Assembly: GCF_004519305.1 (NCBI RefSeq)
Contig: NZ_SOZA01000002.1
Coordinates: 124,001-188,000, forward strand
Origin: Pseudomonas sp. RIT623
GTDB lineage: Bacteria > Pseudomonadota > Gammaproteobacteria > Pseudomonadales > Pseudomonadaceae
Length of the DNA stretch: 64,000 nucleotides
Direction of reading: 5' to 3'
The notes under the pieces were generated by a model, which saw nothing but the letters and a program-made list of their open reading frames with translations, was not told the DNA's origin and ran no database searches. A program made the translations under genes and the position numbers. Positions 37,212-46,014 of the stretch are shown piece by piece; position 1 is the first letter of the stretch, and the number at the start of each line of letters is the position of its first letter.

Positions 37212-37685
37212 TCATTTCCCGTCGAGCAAAACGCGCAGCATCCAGGCGGTTTTCTCGTGCACCTGCATGCGCTGGGTCAGCAGGTCGGCGGTCGGTTCGT
37301 CACTGACCTTGTCGACCACCGGGAAAATACTGCGCGCGGTGCGCACCACCGCCTCCTGCCCCTGCACCAACTGCCGGATCATCTCGTCGGCTGGTGGCAC
37401 GCCTTCTTCCTCCTTGATGGAAGAATGACGGGCGTAGAAGGCATACGAGCCTGGCGCCGGGAAGCCCAGGGCGCGAATGCGCTCGGCGATGGAGTCGACG
37501 GCCAGGGCCAATTCGTTGTACTGCTCCTCGAACATCAGGTGCAGGGTACGAAACGACGGACCGGTGACGTTCCAGTGGAAGTTGTGGGTTTTCAGATACA
37601 GCACGTAGGTGTCCGACAACAGGCGGGACAGCCCGTCGACGATGGACTTGCGATCTTCTTCACTGATACCGATATCGATTGCCAT
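37212..37685 (-). CDS. dps: Dps-family ferritin-like DNA protection protein
   Basis: A 157-residue four-helix ferritin-like protein. [13 protein letters not shown] with the downstream [23 protein letters not shown] supplies the inter-subunit ferroxidase ligands (His, His, Asp, Glu) of Dps dodecamers. It oxidises Fe(II) with peroxide and protects DNA. The ATG at 37685 follows AAAGGGGAA. The hairpin CCCGACACCC-AAAA-GGGTGCCGGG at 37151-37174 lies downstream and may end the transcript. Confidence 0.95.
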   Translation of the reverse strand: MAIDIGISEEDRKSIVDGLSRLLSDTYVLYLKTHNFHWNVTGPSFRTLHLMFEEQYNELALAVDSIAERIRALGFPAPGSYAFYARHSSIKEEEGVPPADEMIRQLVQGQEAVVRTARSIFPVVDKVSDEPTADLLTQRMQVHEKTAWMLRVLLDGK

Positions 37686-37953
37686 GAAGTTCCCCTTTCC
37701 ATAAGGCTTGGCGAGCAAGCGGGCAGCGGCCACTGTAACAAGAGTTGCGCCGCCGCGCATGCGACACGGGGCTGCAGCGACAGCTCAGTTTGAGAACCCC
37801 CCGCCTTTGCTGTTAAATAGGCAGCGTGCCACCCGTGCGGATTGTCAGTGCCGGGTGCATAGGCTGGACCGTCACGTTTTAGCGCCTACACCACACGCGC
37901 ACCGTGCGACCAGCTCATCCTGTGATCGGCCTTATCAACGTGAGCCAAACCTA

Positions 37954-38547
37954 ATGTTCAAGATCGTCCATCTGGTGACGGGCGTGGCGGCTTTGCTGCT
38001 ATCACTCATACCCACTCTGAAAACTGACGCTACACCCTTCCTGCAACAACCCGAAGCCGTCTACCTGGCACTGCTCGGGCTGCTCAACCTGGTGCTGGCC
38101 CCAGCACTGCCGCAGTACTACAAGGCCATGCGCCAGCAACTGCAACGCGCCAGCAGCATCCTGCTGGTGCTGGCAGTTGTGCTGCAGACCCTCACCCTGC
38201 TGGCCCGTCCGGAGCTGGGCAACCTGCCGGCGCTGGCCTGCGCCGCACTGGCGACCGCCCTGCACCTGCTCGCAGGCTTCGTCCGCGGCACGCGAAAGGC
38301 CCGCTCAAGCTTGGGCAGCGCCCAGGACGCCGGCCTGCGCGATACCGGCACGGTGAAGTGGTTCAACACCTCCAAGGGATTCGGCTTCATTTCCCGCGAT
38401 TCCGGTGACGATATCTTCGTGCACTTTCGCGCCATCCGTGGCGAGGGCCATCGCGTCCTGGTCGAAGGCCAGCGCGTGGAGTTCTCGGTGATGCACCGCG
38501 ACAAAGGCCTGCAGGCCGAGGACGTGGTCGCGGTTTCGCGCCGCTGA
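37954..38547 (+). CDS. Membrane-anchored cold-shock-domain protein
   Basis: A 197-residue fusion. The N-terminal 115 residues contain about four hydrophobic segments (around 3-20, 32-50, 68-86, 90-110). After a short linker, residues about 130-197 are a complete cold-shock domain: [15 protein letters not shown] with RNP1 (KGFGFI) and RNP2 (DIFVHF), ending AEDVVAV. It should place a nucleic-acid-binding domain on the cytosolic face of the inner membrane. The ATG at 37954 begins the first hydrophobic segment. The role is unknown; similar layouts occur in other pseudomonads as far as I recall. Confidence 0.88.
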   Translation: MFKIVHLVTGVAALLLSLIPTLKTDATPFLQQPEAVYLALLGLLNLVLAPALPQYYKAMRQQLQRASSILLVLAVVLQTLTLLARPELGNLPALACAALATALHLLAGFVRGTRKARSSLGSAQDAGLRDTGTVKWFNTSKGFGFISRDSGDDIFVHFRAIRGEGHRVLVEGQRVEFSVMHRDKGLQAEDVVAVSRR

Positions 38548-38564
38548 CCACCCTGCCGCCGCCC

Positions 38565-38777
38565 TCAATAATGAGGCGGCGGCGCTTCCTCTCCCCCGCC
38601 GCCCTGCTGGCCGGCCATCTCTTCGTAACGCTTGATCAGCTCGGCCATCTGCAACTGCAGGCGGTCGATCACTCGGCTCTGCTCGACCACTACGTCATTG
38701 AGCGCTTGCAGGCTGTCATCCTGGAAAGCCTGGCGGGTTTCCAGCTCGATCATGCGCATTTCCAGTTCCTGGGACAT
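38565..38777 (-). CDS. slyX: SlyX family protein
   Basis: A 70-residue coiled-coil protein. [21 protein letters not shown] and the [21 protein letters not shown] segment match SlyX, ending in a Gly/Pro-rich tail PPPHY typical of the family. Function unknown. It begins 2 bp after the HIT gene stop, so they are cotranscribed. Confidence 0.92.
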   Translation of the reverse strand: MSQELEMRMIELETRQAFQDDSLQALNDVVVEQSRVIDRLQLQMAELIKRYEEMAGQQGGGGEEAPPPHY

Positions 38778-38779
38778 CC

Positions 38780-39199
38780 TCAAGCCTCCGTGAAGCTTTC
38801 GCCCAGCAGCGCACGCACCTGCTGGCCAATGGTGTCGAGCTGCGCCGGAGTGTAAGCCACGGCCGCCACCTTGCCCCAGACCGGCGCCGGCCAGGCGGCA
38901 TCGCCATGGCGCCGCACGATCACATGCATGTGCAGTTGGCTGACCACGTTGCCGAGGGTCGCGACGTTCATCTTGTCGGCGGCGAACGCATCCTTCAAAG
39001 CCTCGGCCAGGGCGGTGGTTTCTTCCCACAACTGGCGCTGGTCAGCCTCGTCGAGCTCGAACAGCTCGCTGACATCGGCGCGGCGCGGCACCAGGATGAA
39101 CCACGGATAGTTGGCATCCTTGCTCAGCAGCAACTGGCACAGCGGCAGATTGCCCAGAACCACGGAGTCCTGTTGCAGACGCGAATCGAGGGTGAACAC
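38780..39199 (-). CDS. HIT-family nucleotide-binding protein
   Basis: A 139-residue histidine-triad protein. The motif reads [10 protein letters not shown], keeping the first two His of HxHxH but with Ile at the third place; the following AWPAPVWG is common to this subgroup. HIT proteins hydrolyse or transfer nucleotidyl groups. The start is GTG at 39199, giving the N terminus [11 protein letters not shown], with GGAGG six bases upstream. It precedes slyX. Confidence 0.88.
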   Translation of the reverse strand: MFTLDSRLQQDSVVLGNLPLCQLLLSKDANYPWFILVPRRADVSELFELDEADQRQLWEETTALAEALKDAFAADKMNVATLGNVVSQLHMHVIVRRHGDAAWPAPVWGKVAAVAYTPAQLDTIGQQVRALLGESFTEA

Positions 39200-39927
39200 G
39201 GCAAACCTCCTTACAAACGAACAGCCCACCTGCACAGGCGGGCACAAGGGCGCAAGGATACTCCGCTTCGCTCCCATCGACACCCGTAGCACGCCAGTGG
39301 CGACCCACTTCGGTAACACAGCGCTACTTTTCGCACCAAAAAAGAGCCACTTTGCAAACCACCACCACACATCCGTCACATAAAACAGCCAGGATCAACA
39401 GTTGTAGGTAACACCTTGACTTGGAAGGCAGCTTGTCGATCCTGCTGCCACATCTTGTCACTGCGTATACCTGGACTGGCCGCACCCCATATTTCCGGAG
39501 GTTTCCGAGGGCCCGCCGCAGGTTTTGTGAAAATTTCATCAAACGTTCGTGATTTTGAGCACGCTTGTTGCATTCGCTTCACGGCACGTCGGCACGCCTC
39601 CTGCCAGGCAGGATGGACGCGACAAATAACAACAGCGGCATCGGATAAACCAGGGAGTTTCACAAGCCGAACTTTGTGTTTATACATTCATGACGGTTTT
39701 GAGACAGCGCTGGCGTTGTACGCCTATTAACAAGGCGTGATTTGCGACATGGAAACAGCCAACAGCGACATAGCCGTAAAGTTACCGAAAGGTTGTTTTA
39801 CCCCATATCGCCAAGAATAGTCCGCGTGATATACATTTTCGCCGACATAACAAGAAAGAGCTGCCCCATATAATTAAAACACTGGGCGCAGCGGTACTCT
39901 TCCTAAAAACCAAAGGAGCAAATCACG
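39200..39927. other. 728-bp intergenic region upstream of the OprD porin
   Basis: No convincing coding sequence on either strand; the open frames here lack ribosome-binding sites and family-like content. It is clearly richer in A and T than its neighbours, particularly 39520-39900. Small hairpins are seen (for example ACGCC/GGCGT at about 39720-39740). A long regulatory leader or a small RNA is possible. Confidence 0.5.
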
Positions 39928-41232
39928 ATGCGCGTGATGAAGTGGAGCATGATCGCCCTGGCCGTAGCGGCAGGGACTTCGCAGATGGCTGTCGCCTCTT
40001 CCCAGGACGAAGCCAAGGGTTTCGTCGAAGACAGCAAGTTGAACGTCAAGATGCGTAACCTGTACTTCAGCCGTGACTATCGCAACACCGAGTCGGCCGG
40101 CAACAAACTCGCCGGCCTGCGCCACGACCAGCGCGAATGGGGTCAAGGCTTCATCGGCACCTTCGAGTCGGGCTTCACCCAAGGCACCGTGGGTGTCGGC
40201 GTCGACGCCATCGGCCTGCTGGGCCTCAAGCTAGACAGCGGCCGCGGTTACTCGGGCACCGGCCTGTTCCCCACCGGTTCCGACCAGCGCTCCCAGGATG
40301 ACTACTCCAAGGGTGGCGTCGCGGTCAAATTCCGTATTTCCGACACCGTATTGAAAGTGGGCGACCAGTTCACCGCCCTGCCGGTATTCGCCACCGACGA
40401 TAGCCGCCTGTTGCCTGAAACCGCACAAGGCGCATTGCTCACCAGCAATGAGATCAAGGGCCTGACCCTGCATGCCGGCCGCTTCACCAGCATGACCGCC
40501 CAGTCCGAGACCGACCGCGATAGTATCAGTGACGGCCTCGGTCGCCGCGGCCTGAAGGAAGCGGACGTGTTCGGTGGCTCCTACGCCTTCACCGACAGCC
40601 TTTCGACCAGCCTCTACTACTCCAAGGTCGAAGACTACTGGCGCAAGTACTACGCCAACGTCAACTGGGCGCTGCCGATCTCTGACAAGCAGGGCCTGGT
40701 GTTCGACTTCAACATCTATGACACCAAGGGCGAAGGCGACAACCTGTACCGCGCCACCGCCGACGGCGACAAGCTCGACAACCGCGCCTACAGCTTCTCC
40801 GGCGCCTACAATATCGGCGCCCACACCTTCACCCTGGCCTACCAGAAAGTGACCGGTGACGGCGAATACGCCTACGGCATCGACGGCGGCGGCAGTATCT
40901 TCCTGGCCAACTCGGTGGCTCGCTCGGACTTCAACGCCGAAGGCGAAAAATCCTGGCAAGCCCGCTACGACCTGAACTTCGCCGAGTTCGGCGTGCCTGG
41001 CCTGACTTTCATGACCCGTTATGTACGCGGTACCGGCGCGCACACCGGTGCCACCAACGACGGCAAGGAATGGGAACGCGACATCGACGTCAAGTACGTG
41101 CTCCAGGAAGGCCCGGCCAAGGACCTCAGCTTCCGCGTGCGCCAGGCCACCTATCGCTCCTCCGACGCGGTCTACTCCAACTCGCTGGACGAACTGCGCC
41201 TGATCGTCGAGTACCCGCTGAGCATCCTGTAA
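39928..41232 (+). CDS. oprD: OprD-family outer-membrane porin
   Basis: A 434-residue outer-membrane channel with a signal peptide (about residues 1-23, ending AVAS). VKMRNLYFSRDYRN, QEWGQGF-like REWGQGFIGTFESGFT, and GVGVDAIGLLGLKLDSG are hallmarks of the Pseudomonas OprD family of substrate-specific porins; the C-terminal beta-strand ends in LSIL. Members take up basic amino acids, peptides or carboxylates. AAGGAG lies eight bases before the ATG. The exact subgroup cannot be fixed from the sequence alone. Confidence 0.93.
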   Translation: MRVMKWSMIALAVAAGTSQMAVASSQDEAKGFVEDSKLNVKMRNLYFSRDYRNTESAGNKLAGLRHDQREWGQGFIGTFESGFTQGTVGVGVDAIGLLGLKLDSGRGYSGTGLFPTGSDQRSQDDYSKGGVAVKFRISDTVLKVGDQFTALPVFATDDSRLLPETAQGALLTSNEIKGLTLHAGRFTSMTAQSETDRDSISDGLGRRGLKEADVFGGSYAFTDSLSTSLYYSKVEDYWRKYYANVNWALPISDKQGLVFDFNIYDTKGEGDNLYRATADGDKLDNRAYSFSGAYNIGAHTFTLAYQKVTGDGEYAYGIDGGGSIFLANSVARSDFNAEGEKSWQARYDLNFAEFGVPGLTFMTRYVRGTGAHTGATNDGKEWERDIDVKYVLQEGPAKDLSFRVRQATYRSSDAVYSNSLDELRLIVEYPLSIL

Positions 41233-41260
41233 GCCCCCGCTTGCAGCGCTTCGCGAATAG

Positions 41261-41286
41261 AAGCCCGGCCAAGCGCCGGGCTTTTT
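41261..41286 (+). terminator. Terminator after oprD
   Basis: AAGCCCGGC and GCCGGGCTT form a stem, followed by TTTTC, 28 bp after the stop codon. Confidence 0.88.
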
Positions 41287-41388
41287 CATGGCTGACAAGC
41301 GCACCGCCCTGGGGCATCCTGTACGCTTTCGTTTCGCCCCCGTACAATGCGGGGTCATTCAACATTCAGGCAATCGACACGGCTCACC

Positions 41389-43104
41389 ATGCGCACCAGT
41401 CAATATTTGCTCGCCACCCAGAAAGAAACCCCGGCAGATGCAGTGGTCATCAGCCACCAGCTCATGCTGCGCGCCGGCATGATCCGCAAACTGGCTTCCG
41501 GCCTGTACACCTGGCTGCCGATGGGCCTGCGAGTGATGCGCAAGGTCGAAGCGGTGGTCCGCGAGGAAATGAACGCCGCCGGTGCCCTCGAAGTGCTGAT
41601 GCCGAGCATCCAGCCCGCCGAGCTGTGGCAGGAATCCGGGCGCTGGGAGCAATACGGCCCCGAATTGCTGCGCCTGAAAGACCGCCACCAGCGTGATTTC
41701 TGCGTCGGCCCGACCCACGAAGAGGTCATCACCGACCTGGCGCGCAACGAGCTGTCCAGCTACAAGCAACTGCCACTGAACATGTACCAGATCCAGACCA
41801 AGTTCCGTGACGAGATCCGTCCGCGCTTCGGCCTGATGCGTGGCCGCGAGTTCATCATGAAGGACTCCTATTCCTTCCATGCCGACCAGGCTTCCCTGCA
41901 GGAAACCTACGACCGCATGCACCTGGCGTACTCCAACATCTTCACCCGCCTGGGCCTGGACTTCCGCCCTGTGCAGGCCGACACCGGCTCGATCGGTGGC
42001 AACTATTCCCACGAGTTCCACGTACTCGCCTCTTCCGGCGAAGACGATGTGATCTTCAGCGATACCTCCGACTACGCCGCCAACATCGAGAAGGCTGAAG
42101 CCATTCCGCGCGAAACGGTGCGCCCGGCGCCGACCGAAGAGCTGCGCCTGGTCGACACCCCGAATGCCAAGACCATCGCACAACTGGTCGAGCAGTTCGG
42201 CCTGCCGATCGAGAAAACCGTCAAGACCCTGATCGTGCACGGTGCCGAGGAAGGCAAGCTGGTCGCCCTGGTGGTCCGTGGCGATCACGAGCTGAACGAA
42301 ATCAAGGCTGCCAAGCTGGAACAGGTCGCCGACCCGCTGGTCATGGCGTCGGACGCCGAGCTGCACGCCGCCATCGGCGCTGGCGCTGGCTCGCTCGGCC
42401 CGCTGAACCTGCCACTGGAATGCGTGATCGACCGCTCGGTCGCGTTGATGAGCGACTTCGGCATCGGCGCCAACATCGACGACAAGCACTACTTCGGCGT
42501 GAACTGGGAGCGCGACCTGCCGGTGCCGCAAGTCGCCGACTTGCGCAACGTCGTCGCGGGCGATCCGAGCCCGGACGGCCAAGGCACCCTGGTGATCAAG
42601 CGCGGCATCGAAGTGGGCCACATCTTCCAGCTCGGCACCAAGTACAGCGAAGCGCTCAAATGCCAGGTTCTGGGCGAGAACGGCAAGCCGGTGATGCTGT
42701 CCATGGGCTGCTACGGCATCGGTGTGTCCCGCGTGGTCGCCGCCGCCATCGAGCAGAACCACGACGACAAGGGCATCATTTGGAACGACGCCCTGGCACC
42801 GTTCCAGATTGCCCTGGTCCCGCTACGCTACGAAACCGAGGTGGTGCGCGAGGCGACCGACAAGCTGTACGCCGAACTGACAGCCGCCGGCTACGAAGTG
42901 CTGCTGGACGACCGCGACAAGAAGACCAGCCCCGGCATCAAGTTTGCCGACATGGAGCTGATCGGCATCCCGCACCGTATCGTCGTCAGCGACCGCGGCC
43001 TGGCCGAAGGCAACCTGGAGTACAAGCACCGCACCGAGTCCGACGCCCAGGCGCTGCCGCTCAATGAAGTGCTGGCCTTCCTGCAGGCTCGTATCCGCCG
43101 CTGA
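41389..43104 (+). CDS. proS: Proline-tRNA ligase
   Basis: A 571-residue class II synthetase of bacterial type. The start [13 protein letters not shown] and motif 1 around [17 protein letters not shown] are characteristic; motif 2 is near [22 protein letters not shown] YbaK-like editing insertion (about residues 225-390) separates motifs 2 and 3 and removes misattached alanine. The C-terminal anticodon-binding domain is present. The ATG at 41389 fits the family. Confidence 0.98.
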   Translation: MRTSQYLLATQKETPADAVVISHQLMLRAGMIRKLASGLYTWLPMGLRVMRKVEAVVREEMNAAGALEVLMPSIQPAELWQESGRWEQYGPELLRLKDRHQRDFCVGPTHEEVITDLARNELSSYKQLPLNMYQIQTKFRDEIRPRFGLMRGREFIMKDSYSFHADQASLQETYDRMHLAYSNIFTRLGLDFRPVQADTGSIGGNYSHEFHVLASSGEDDVIFSDTSDYAANIEKAEAIPRETVRPAPTEELRLVDTPNAKTIAQLVEQFGLPIEKTVKTLIVHGAEEGKLVALVVRGDHELNEIKAAKLEQVADPLVMASDAELHAAIGAGAGSLGPLNLPLECVIDRSVALMSDFGIGANIDDKHYFGVNWERDLPVPQVADLRNVVAGDPSPDGQGTLVIKRGIEVGHIFQLGTKYSEALKCQVLGENGKPVMLSMGCYGIGVSRVVAAAIEQNHDDKGIIWNDALAPFQIALVPLRYETEVVREATDKLYAELTAAGYEVLLDDRDKKTSPGIKFADMELIGIPHRIVVSDRGLAEGNLEYKHRTESDAQALPLNEVLAFLQARIRR

Positions 43105-43124
43105 TAACTGTTGCGCGAGTGATC

Positions 43125-44078
43125 ATGTCCAAGCGAAGTACCTACACCCTGGGGGGCGCCGCACTGTGCGGCGCCCTGTTCCTCGGCGGCTGTGCCAACC
43201 AGATGTCCCAGCGCAGCGACCACGAGGAGCGCGTCGAGCGCAAACTGCTCGAGCATAGTCTGCAGATCGATGTCGGCGAGCCCAAGGTCATGGAGCTTCC
43301 GCAACGGCGCGTGCGCATTCACGAACAGCAACGGTTCGAGGTCACCGAATTCGAGGTGACCCGCCACTACGACCGCTACACCCCCTACCAGCCCTGGCGG
43401 GAGATCTACGAGATCCCGCTGGGCGCGGTGGCAGTGGTGGCCGGCATCGGCGCCAACGTGGTCAATGTGTTCGCCCTGGGCAACCTGCCGGACAGCGTCA
43501 CCCATGACTGGCTCAGCTACGGCGTGGACGGGATCAACCCGTTCATGAACGTGCCGTCCAACGGCCGCGCCCAGCAGAACCTGGCCGGAATCAACGAAGT
43601 CGAGAAAGGCAAGCGCGAGGAGTTCACCAGCCTGCCGTGGAACGAACGCCTGGTCGAGGTCAAGGCCGGCAAGAAAACCCACGAGCTGACCACCGACAAG
43701 AACGGTGTGCTGCGCCTGAACCTGTTGGACAGCCCATTCTCCGAGCAGAACCTCAACCACATCGGCACCCTGCACCTGCAAGTGGTCGATGAGGACAAAG
43801 GCGTGCGCGGCGATGCCAGCCTGTTGGTCAGCGGCAACCTGCGCAGCAAGCTGCTCGAGGCCCATGAGCTGATCTTCGATGACCTGGAGGACGACGATGT
43901 CGGCCAGTGGGTACATCGGGTCAAGCGCCTGTCGGAGCTGGGCCTGGAAGAAGAAGCCAGCGAACTGGAGCAGAGCCTGATCGAACTGACCCGCAACGAC
44001 CCGGAGCTGCAACAGGAATTCGTGCAGAGCCTGACCAAGGCCACCGGGCGCCTGGTGGCCGACCCGGGCGTGCAGTAA
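43125..44078 (+). CDS. Uncharacterised lipoprotein
   Basis: A 317-residue predicted lipoprotein: a signal peptide ends in LFLGGC (Cys 23). After it come a basic/acidic region, a short hydrophobic stretch (about residues 100-125, AVAVVAGIGANVVNVFALG) that could touch or cross a membrane, then a soluble region containing a KAGKKTHELTTDKNGVLRLNL segment resembling an extracellular beta domain, and a helical acidic C terminus. It follows proS by 20 bp and ends in a strong shared terminator. I do not recognise a functional family. Confidence 0.82.
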   Translation: MSKRSTYTLGGAALCGALFLGGCANQMSQRSDHEERVERKLLEHSLQIDVGEPKVMELPQRRVRIHEQQRFEVTEFEVTRHYDRYTPYQPWREIYEIPLGAVAVVAGIGANVVNVFALGNLPDSVTHDWLSYGVDGINPFMNVPSNGRAQQNLAGINEVEKGKREEFTSLPWNERLVEVKAGKKTHELTTDKNGVLRLNLLDSPFSEQNLNHIGTLHLQVVDEDKGVRGDASLLVSGNLRSKLLEAHELIFDDLEDDDVGQWVHRVKRLSELGLEEEASELEQSLIELTRNDPELQQEFVQSLTKATGRLVADPGVQ

Positions 44079-44115
44079 ATAGAAGAGGGGCTGCTTGGCA
44101 GCCCCTCTTCTATTT
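44078..44115. terminator. Bidirectional terminator shared by the lipoprotein gene and dinB
   Basis: AAATAGAAGAGGGGCTGC pairs perfectly with GCAGCCCCTCTTCTATTT around TTG. The hairpin begins at the last base of the lipoprotein stop codon and includes the dinB stop codon, so two convergent genes use one element with almost no spacer. Confidence 0.92.
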
Positions 44116-45174
44116 ATCTTCGAACAACTCCAACTGCTCATGCGCCCCGCGCAGATCGCGCAGCCTTACCCCAACGCCCAGCAACCGCACCGGTTTGCCG
44201 CCCCGGGCAAACGCCTGGCTGAGCAACTGCCGATAACTTTCCAGCCCCCTACCCGCCCCCGCCTGCTCCAGGGTGGTCTGGCTGAAATCATGGAACTTGA
44301 CCTTTACGAAGGGCTTGTCGGGCCGATAGCTGCTGTCCATCCGCGTAATCCGCTCGTTCAGGCTGGCCAGCAGCTCCGGCAGTTTTTCCAGACAACTGTC
44401 CAGGTCAGGCAGGTCATGGTCGTAGGTGTTCTCGACGCTGACTGACTGCCGTCGACTGTCGTTCTGCACCGCCCGCTCATCTATACCCCGCGCCAGCCCC
44501 CACAGCCGCTCACCGAAACTGCCAAACTCGCGAACCAGTGCCAGCCGCGACCAGTCGCGCAGCGACAGACAGGTGTCGATCCCCAGCCGCGAGAGCTTGT
44601 CCGCCGTCACCTTGCCGACTCCGTGCAAGCGCGCCACCGGCAGATGAGCAACGAACTCTTCCACCTGATCGGGAGTAATGACGAACAGGCCGTTGGGCTT
44701 GCGCCAATCACTGGCGATCTTGGCCAGGAACTTGTTCGGCGCCACCCCGGCGGAAACCGTGATATGCAGTTGCTGGGCCACCCGCCGGCGAATGTCCTCG
44801 GCAATCCGTGTGGCGCTGCCGGCAAACCACTGGCTGCCACTGACATCCAGATAGGCCTCGTCCAGCGACAATGGCTCGATCAGCTCGGTGTAGTCGCGAA
44901 AGATCGCGTGGATTTCCCGCGACGCCTCGCGATAGGCCTCGAAACGCGGCTTGACGATCTCCAGGTCCGGGCACAACTTCAATGCATGCCCCGAGGCCAT
45001 CGCCGAGCGCACGCCATAGGCACGCGCCTCATAGTTGCAGGTGGCGATCACCCCACGCTGGCCCGGCTGCCCCCCCACCGCCATTGGCCGACCGACCAGG
45101 CGCGGGTCATCGCGCATCTCGATGGCGGCGTAGAAGCAGTCACAATCAATGTGGATGATCTTGCGCAGGGACAT
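44110..45174 (-). CDS. dinB: DNA polymerase IV (Y family)
   Basis: A 354-residue translesion polymerase. IIHIDCDCFYAAIEM contains the first metal-binding Asp, SLDEAYLDVSG the second Asp and Glu, and the C terminus carries QLELF, the beta-clamp-binding motif. It copies past damaged bases and causes minus-one frameshifts. A perfect LexA box lies 15 bp upstream of the start, so SOS induction is expected. Confidence 0.97.
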   Translation of the reverse strand: MSLRKIIHIDCDCFYAAIEMRDDPRLVGRPMAVGGQPGQRGVIATCNYEARAYGVRSAMASGHALKLCPDLEIVKPRFEAYREASREIHAIFRDYTELIEPLSLDEAYLDVSGSQWFAGSATRIAEDIRRRVAQQLHITVSAGVAPNKFLAKIASDWRKPNGLFVITPDQVEEFVAHLPVARLHGVGKVTADKLSRLGIDTCLSLRDWSRLALVREFGSFGERLWGLARGIDERAVQNDSRRQSVSVENTYDHDLPDLDSCLEKLPELLASLNERITRMDSSYRPDKPFVKVKFHDFSQTTLEQAGAGRGLESYRQLLSQAFARGGKPVRLLGVGVRLRDLRGAHEQLELFEDK

Positions 45175-45189
45175 GGACGACAGCCACTA

Positions 45190-45205
45190 CTGTAAATTCA
45201 TACAG
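45190..45205. promoter_or_regulatory. LexA (SOS) box upstream of dinB
   Basis: CTGTAAATTCATACAG, a perfect CTGT-N8-ACAG operator, lies 15 bp upstream of the dinB start codon on the minus strand, the expected place for LexA repression. Confidence 0.9.
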
Positions 45206-45337
45206 ATACTACCGTAAGGCCGTCAGACGAGACAGCCTGACGGCGACAATCGGGCTGAAAGCCCCGTCGCGACTGACCTGCGCCATGATCAGGGGCGCTA
45301 AGGGATTGAACGAAAAAGGATTTTTTTGAATTAGTGC

Positions 45338-45365
45338 TTGACACCCCCAGGGAAATCCGTAGAAT
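45338..45365 (+). promoter_or_regulatory. Promoter of the first tRNA-fMet gene
   Basis: TTGACA (45338-45343) and TAGAAT (45360-45365) are 16 bp apart and end 13 bp before the tRNA. The same elements and spacing occur before the second copy. Confidence 0.8.
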
Positions 45366-45378
45366 TCGATTCCACAGG

Positions 45379-45455
<77 letters not shown>

Positions 45456-45463
45456 GATTCAAG

Positions 45464-45495
45464 AAAAGGCCACTGTTTCGACAGTGGCCTTTTTT
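45464..45495 (+). terminator. Terminator after tRNA-fMet copy 1
   Basis: AAAAGGCCACTGT and ACAGTGGCCTTTT close a TTCG loop and run into T residues, 8 bp after the tRNA. Confidence 0.92.
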
Positions 45496-45569
45496 ATTGC
45501 CTGGTGTTTACCCGTAGACGCCAAGCTTGCTGGCGCAGCAAACAGCGCCGTGCATGGCACCCACTATGC

Positions 45570-45603
45570 CGCTGTTCGCAGGCAAGACCGCTCCCAGTAC
45601 CGC
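45570..45603. repeat. Degenerate REP-like element between tRNA copies
   Basis: CGCTGTTCGCAGGCAAGACC followed by GCTCCCA resembles the REP consensus (GTTCGCGGGCAAGCCCGCTCCCA) with several changes. Only this short unit separates the two initiator tRNA transcription units. Confidence 0.5.
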
Positions 45604-45640
45604 GACACCGAAAAAATTACGGAAAATCAAAGATTAACGC

Positions 45641-45668
45641 TTGACACCCGAGCATAGATCCGTAGAAT
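45641..45668 (+). promoter_or_regulatory. Promoter of the second tRNA-fMet gene
   Basis: TTGACA (45641-45646) and TAGAAT (45663-45668), 16 bp apart, copy the arrangement of the first unit. Confidence 0.8.
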
Positions 45669-45680
45669 GCACACCACTGA

Positions 45681-45757
<77 letters not shown>

Positions 45758-45770
45758 TATTCGTCAGAAC

Positions 45771-45803
45771 AAACCCCGCTTATCGAAAGATAACGCGGGG
45801 TTT
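45771..45803 (+). terminator. Terminator after tRNA-fMet copy 2
   Basis: AAACCCCGC-TTATC pairs with GATAA-CGCGGGGTTT around GAAA with one bulged base, followed by TTGTT. It differs in sequence from the first terminator, so only promoter and tRNA are conserved between the units. Confidence 0.8.
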
Positions 45804-46014
45804 GTTGCATTTAGCCCCCGCAAAATCTCCCCTCTCCCCCCACCGCCAGCCCTTGGTTACCGCGCCCTGGCCGCGTGGCTGCATGAACTATCTTTAACTA
45901 TCCTGAAACAGATTAAGCCGCCGGCCCGGAGTAATATTCGGATACGTTTTTCCAAAGGGACTTTCACTTGGCCGTACCTCGCCCGCGCCTCGCGCCCACC
46001 GCACGAGGCATTTC

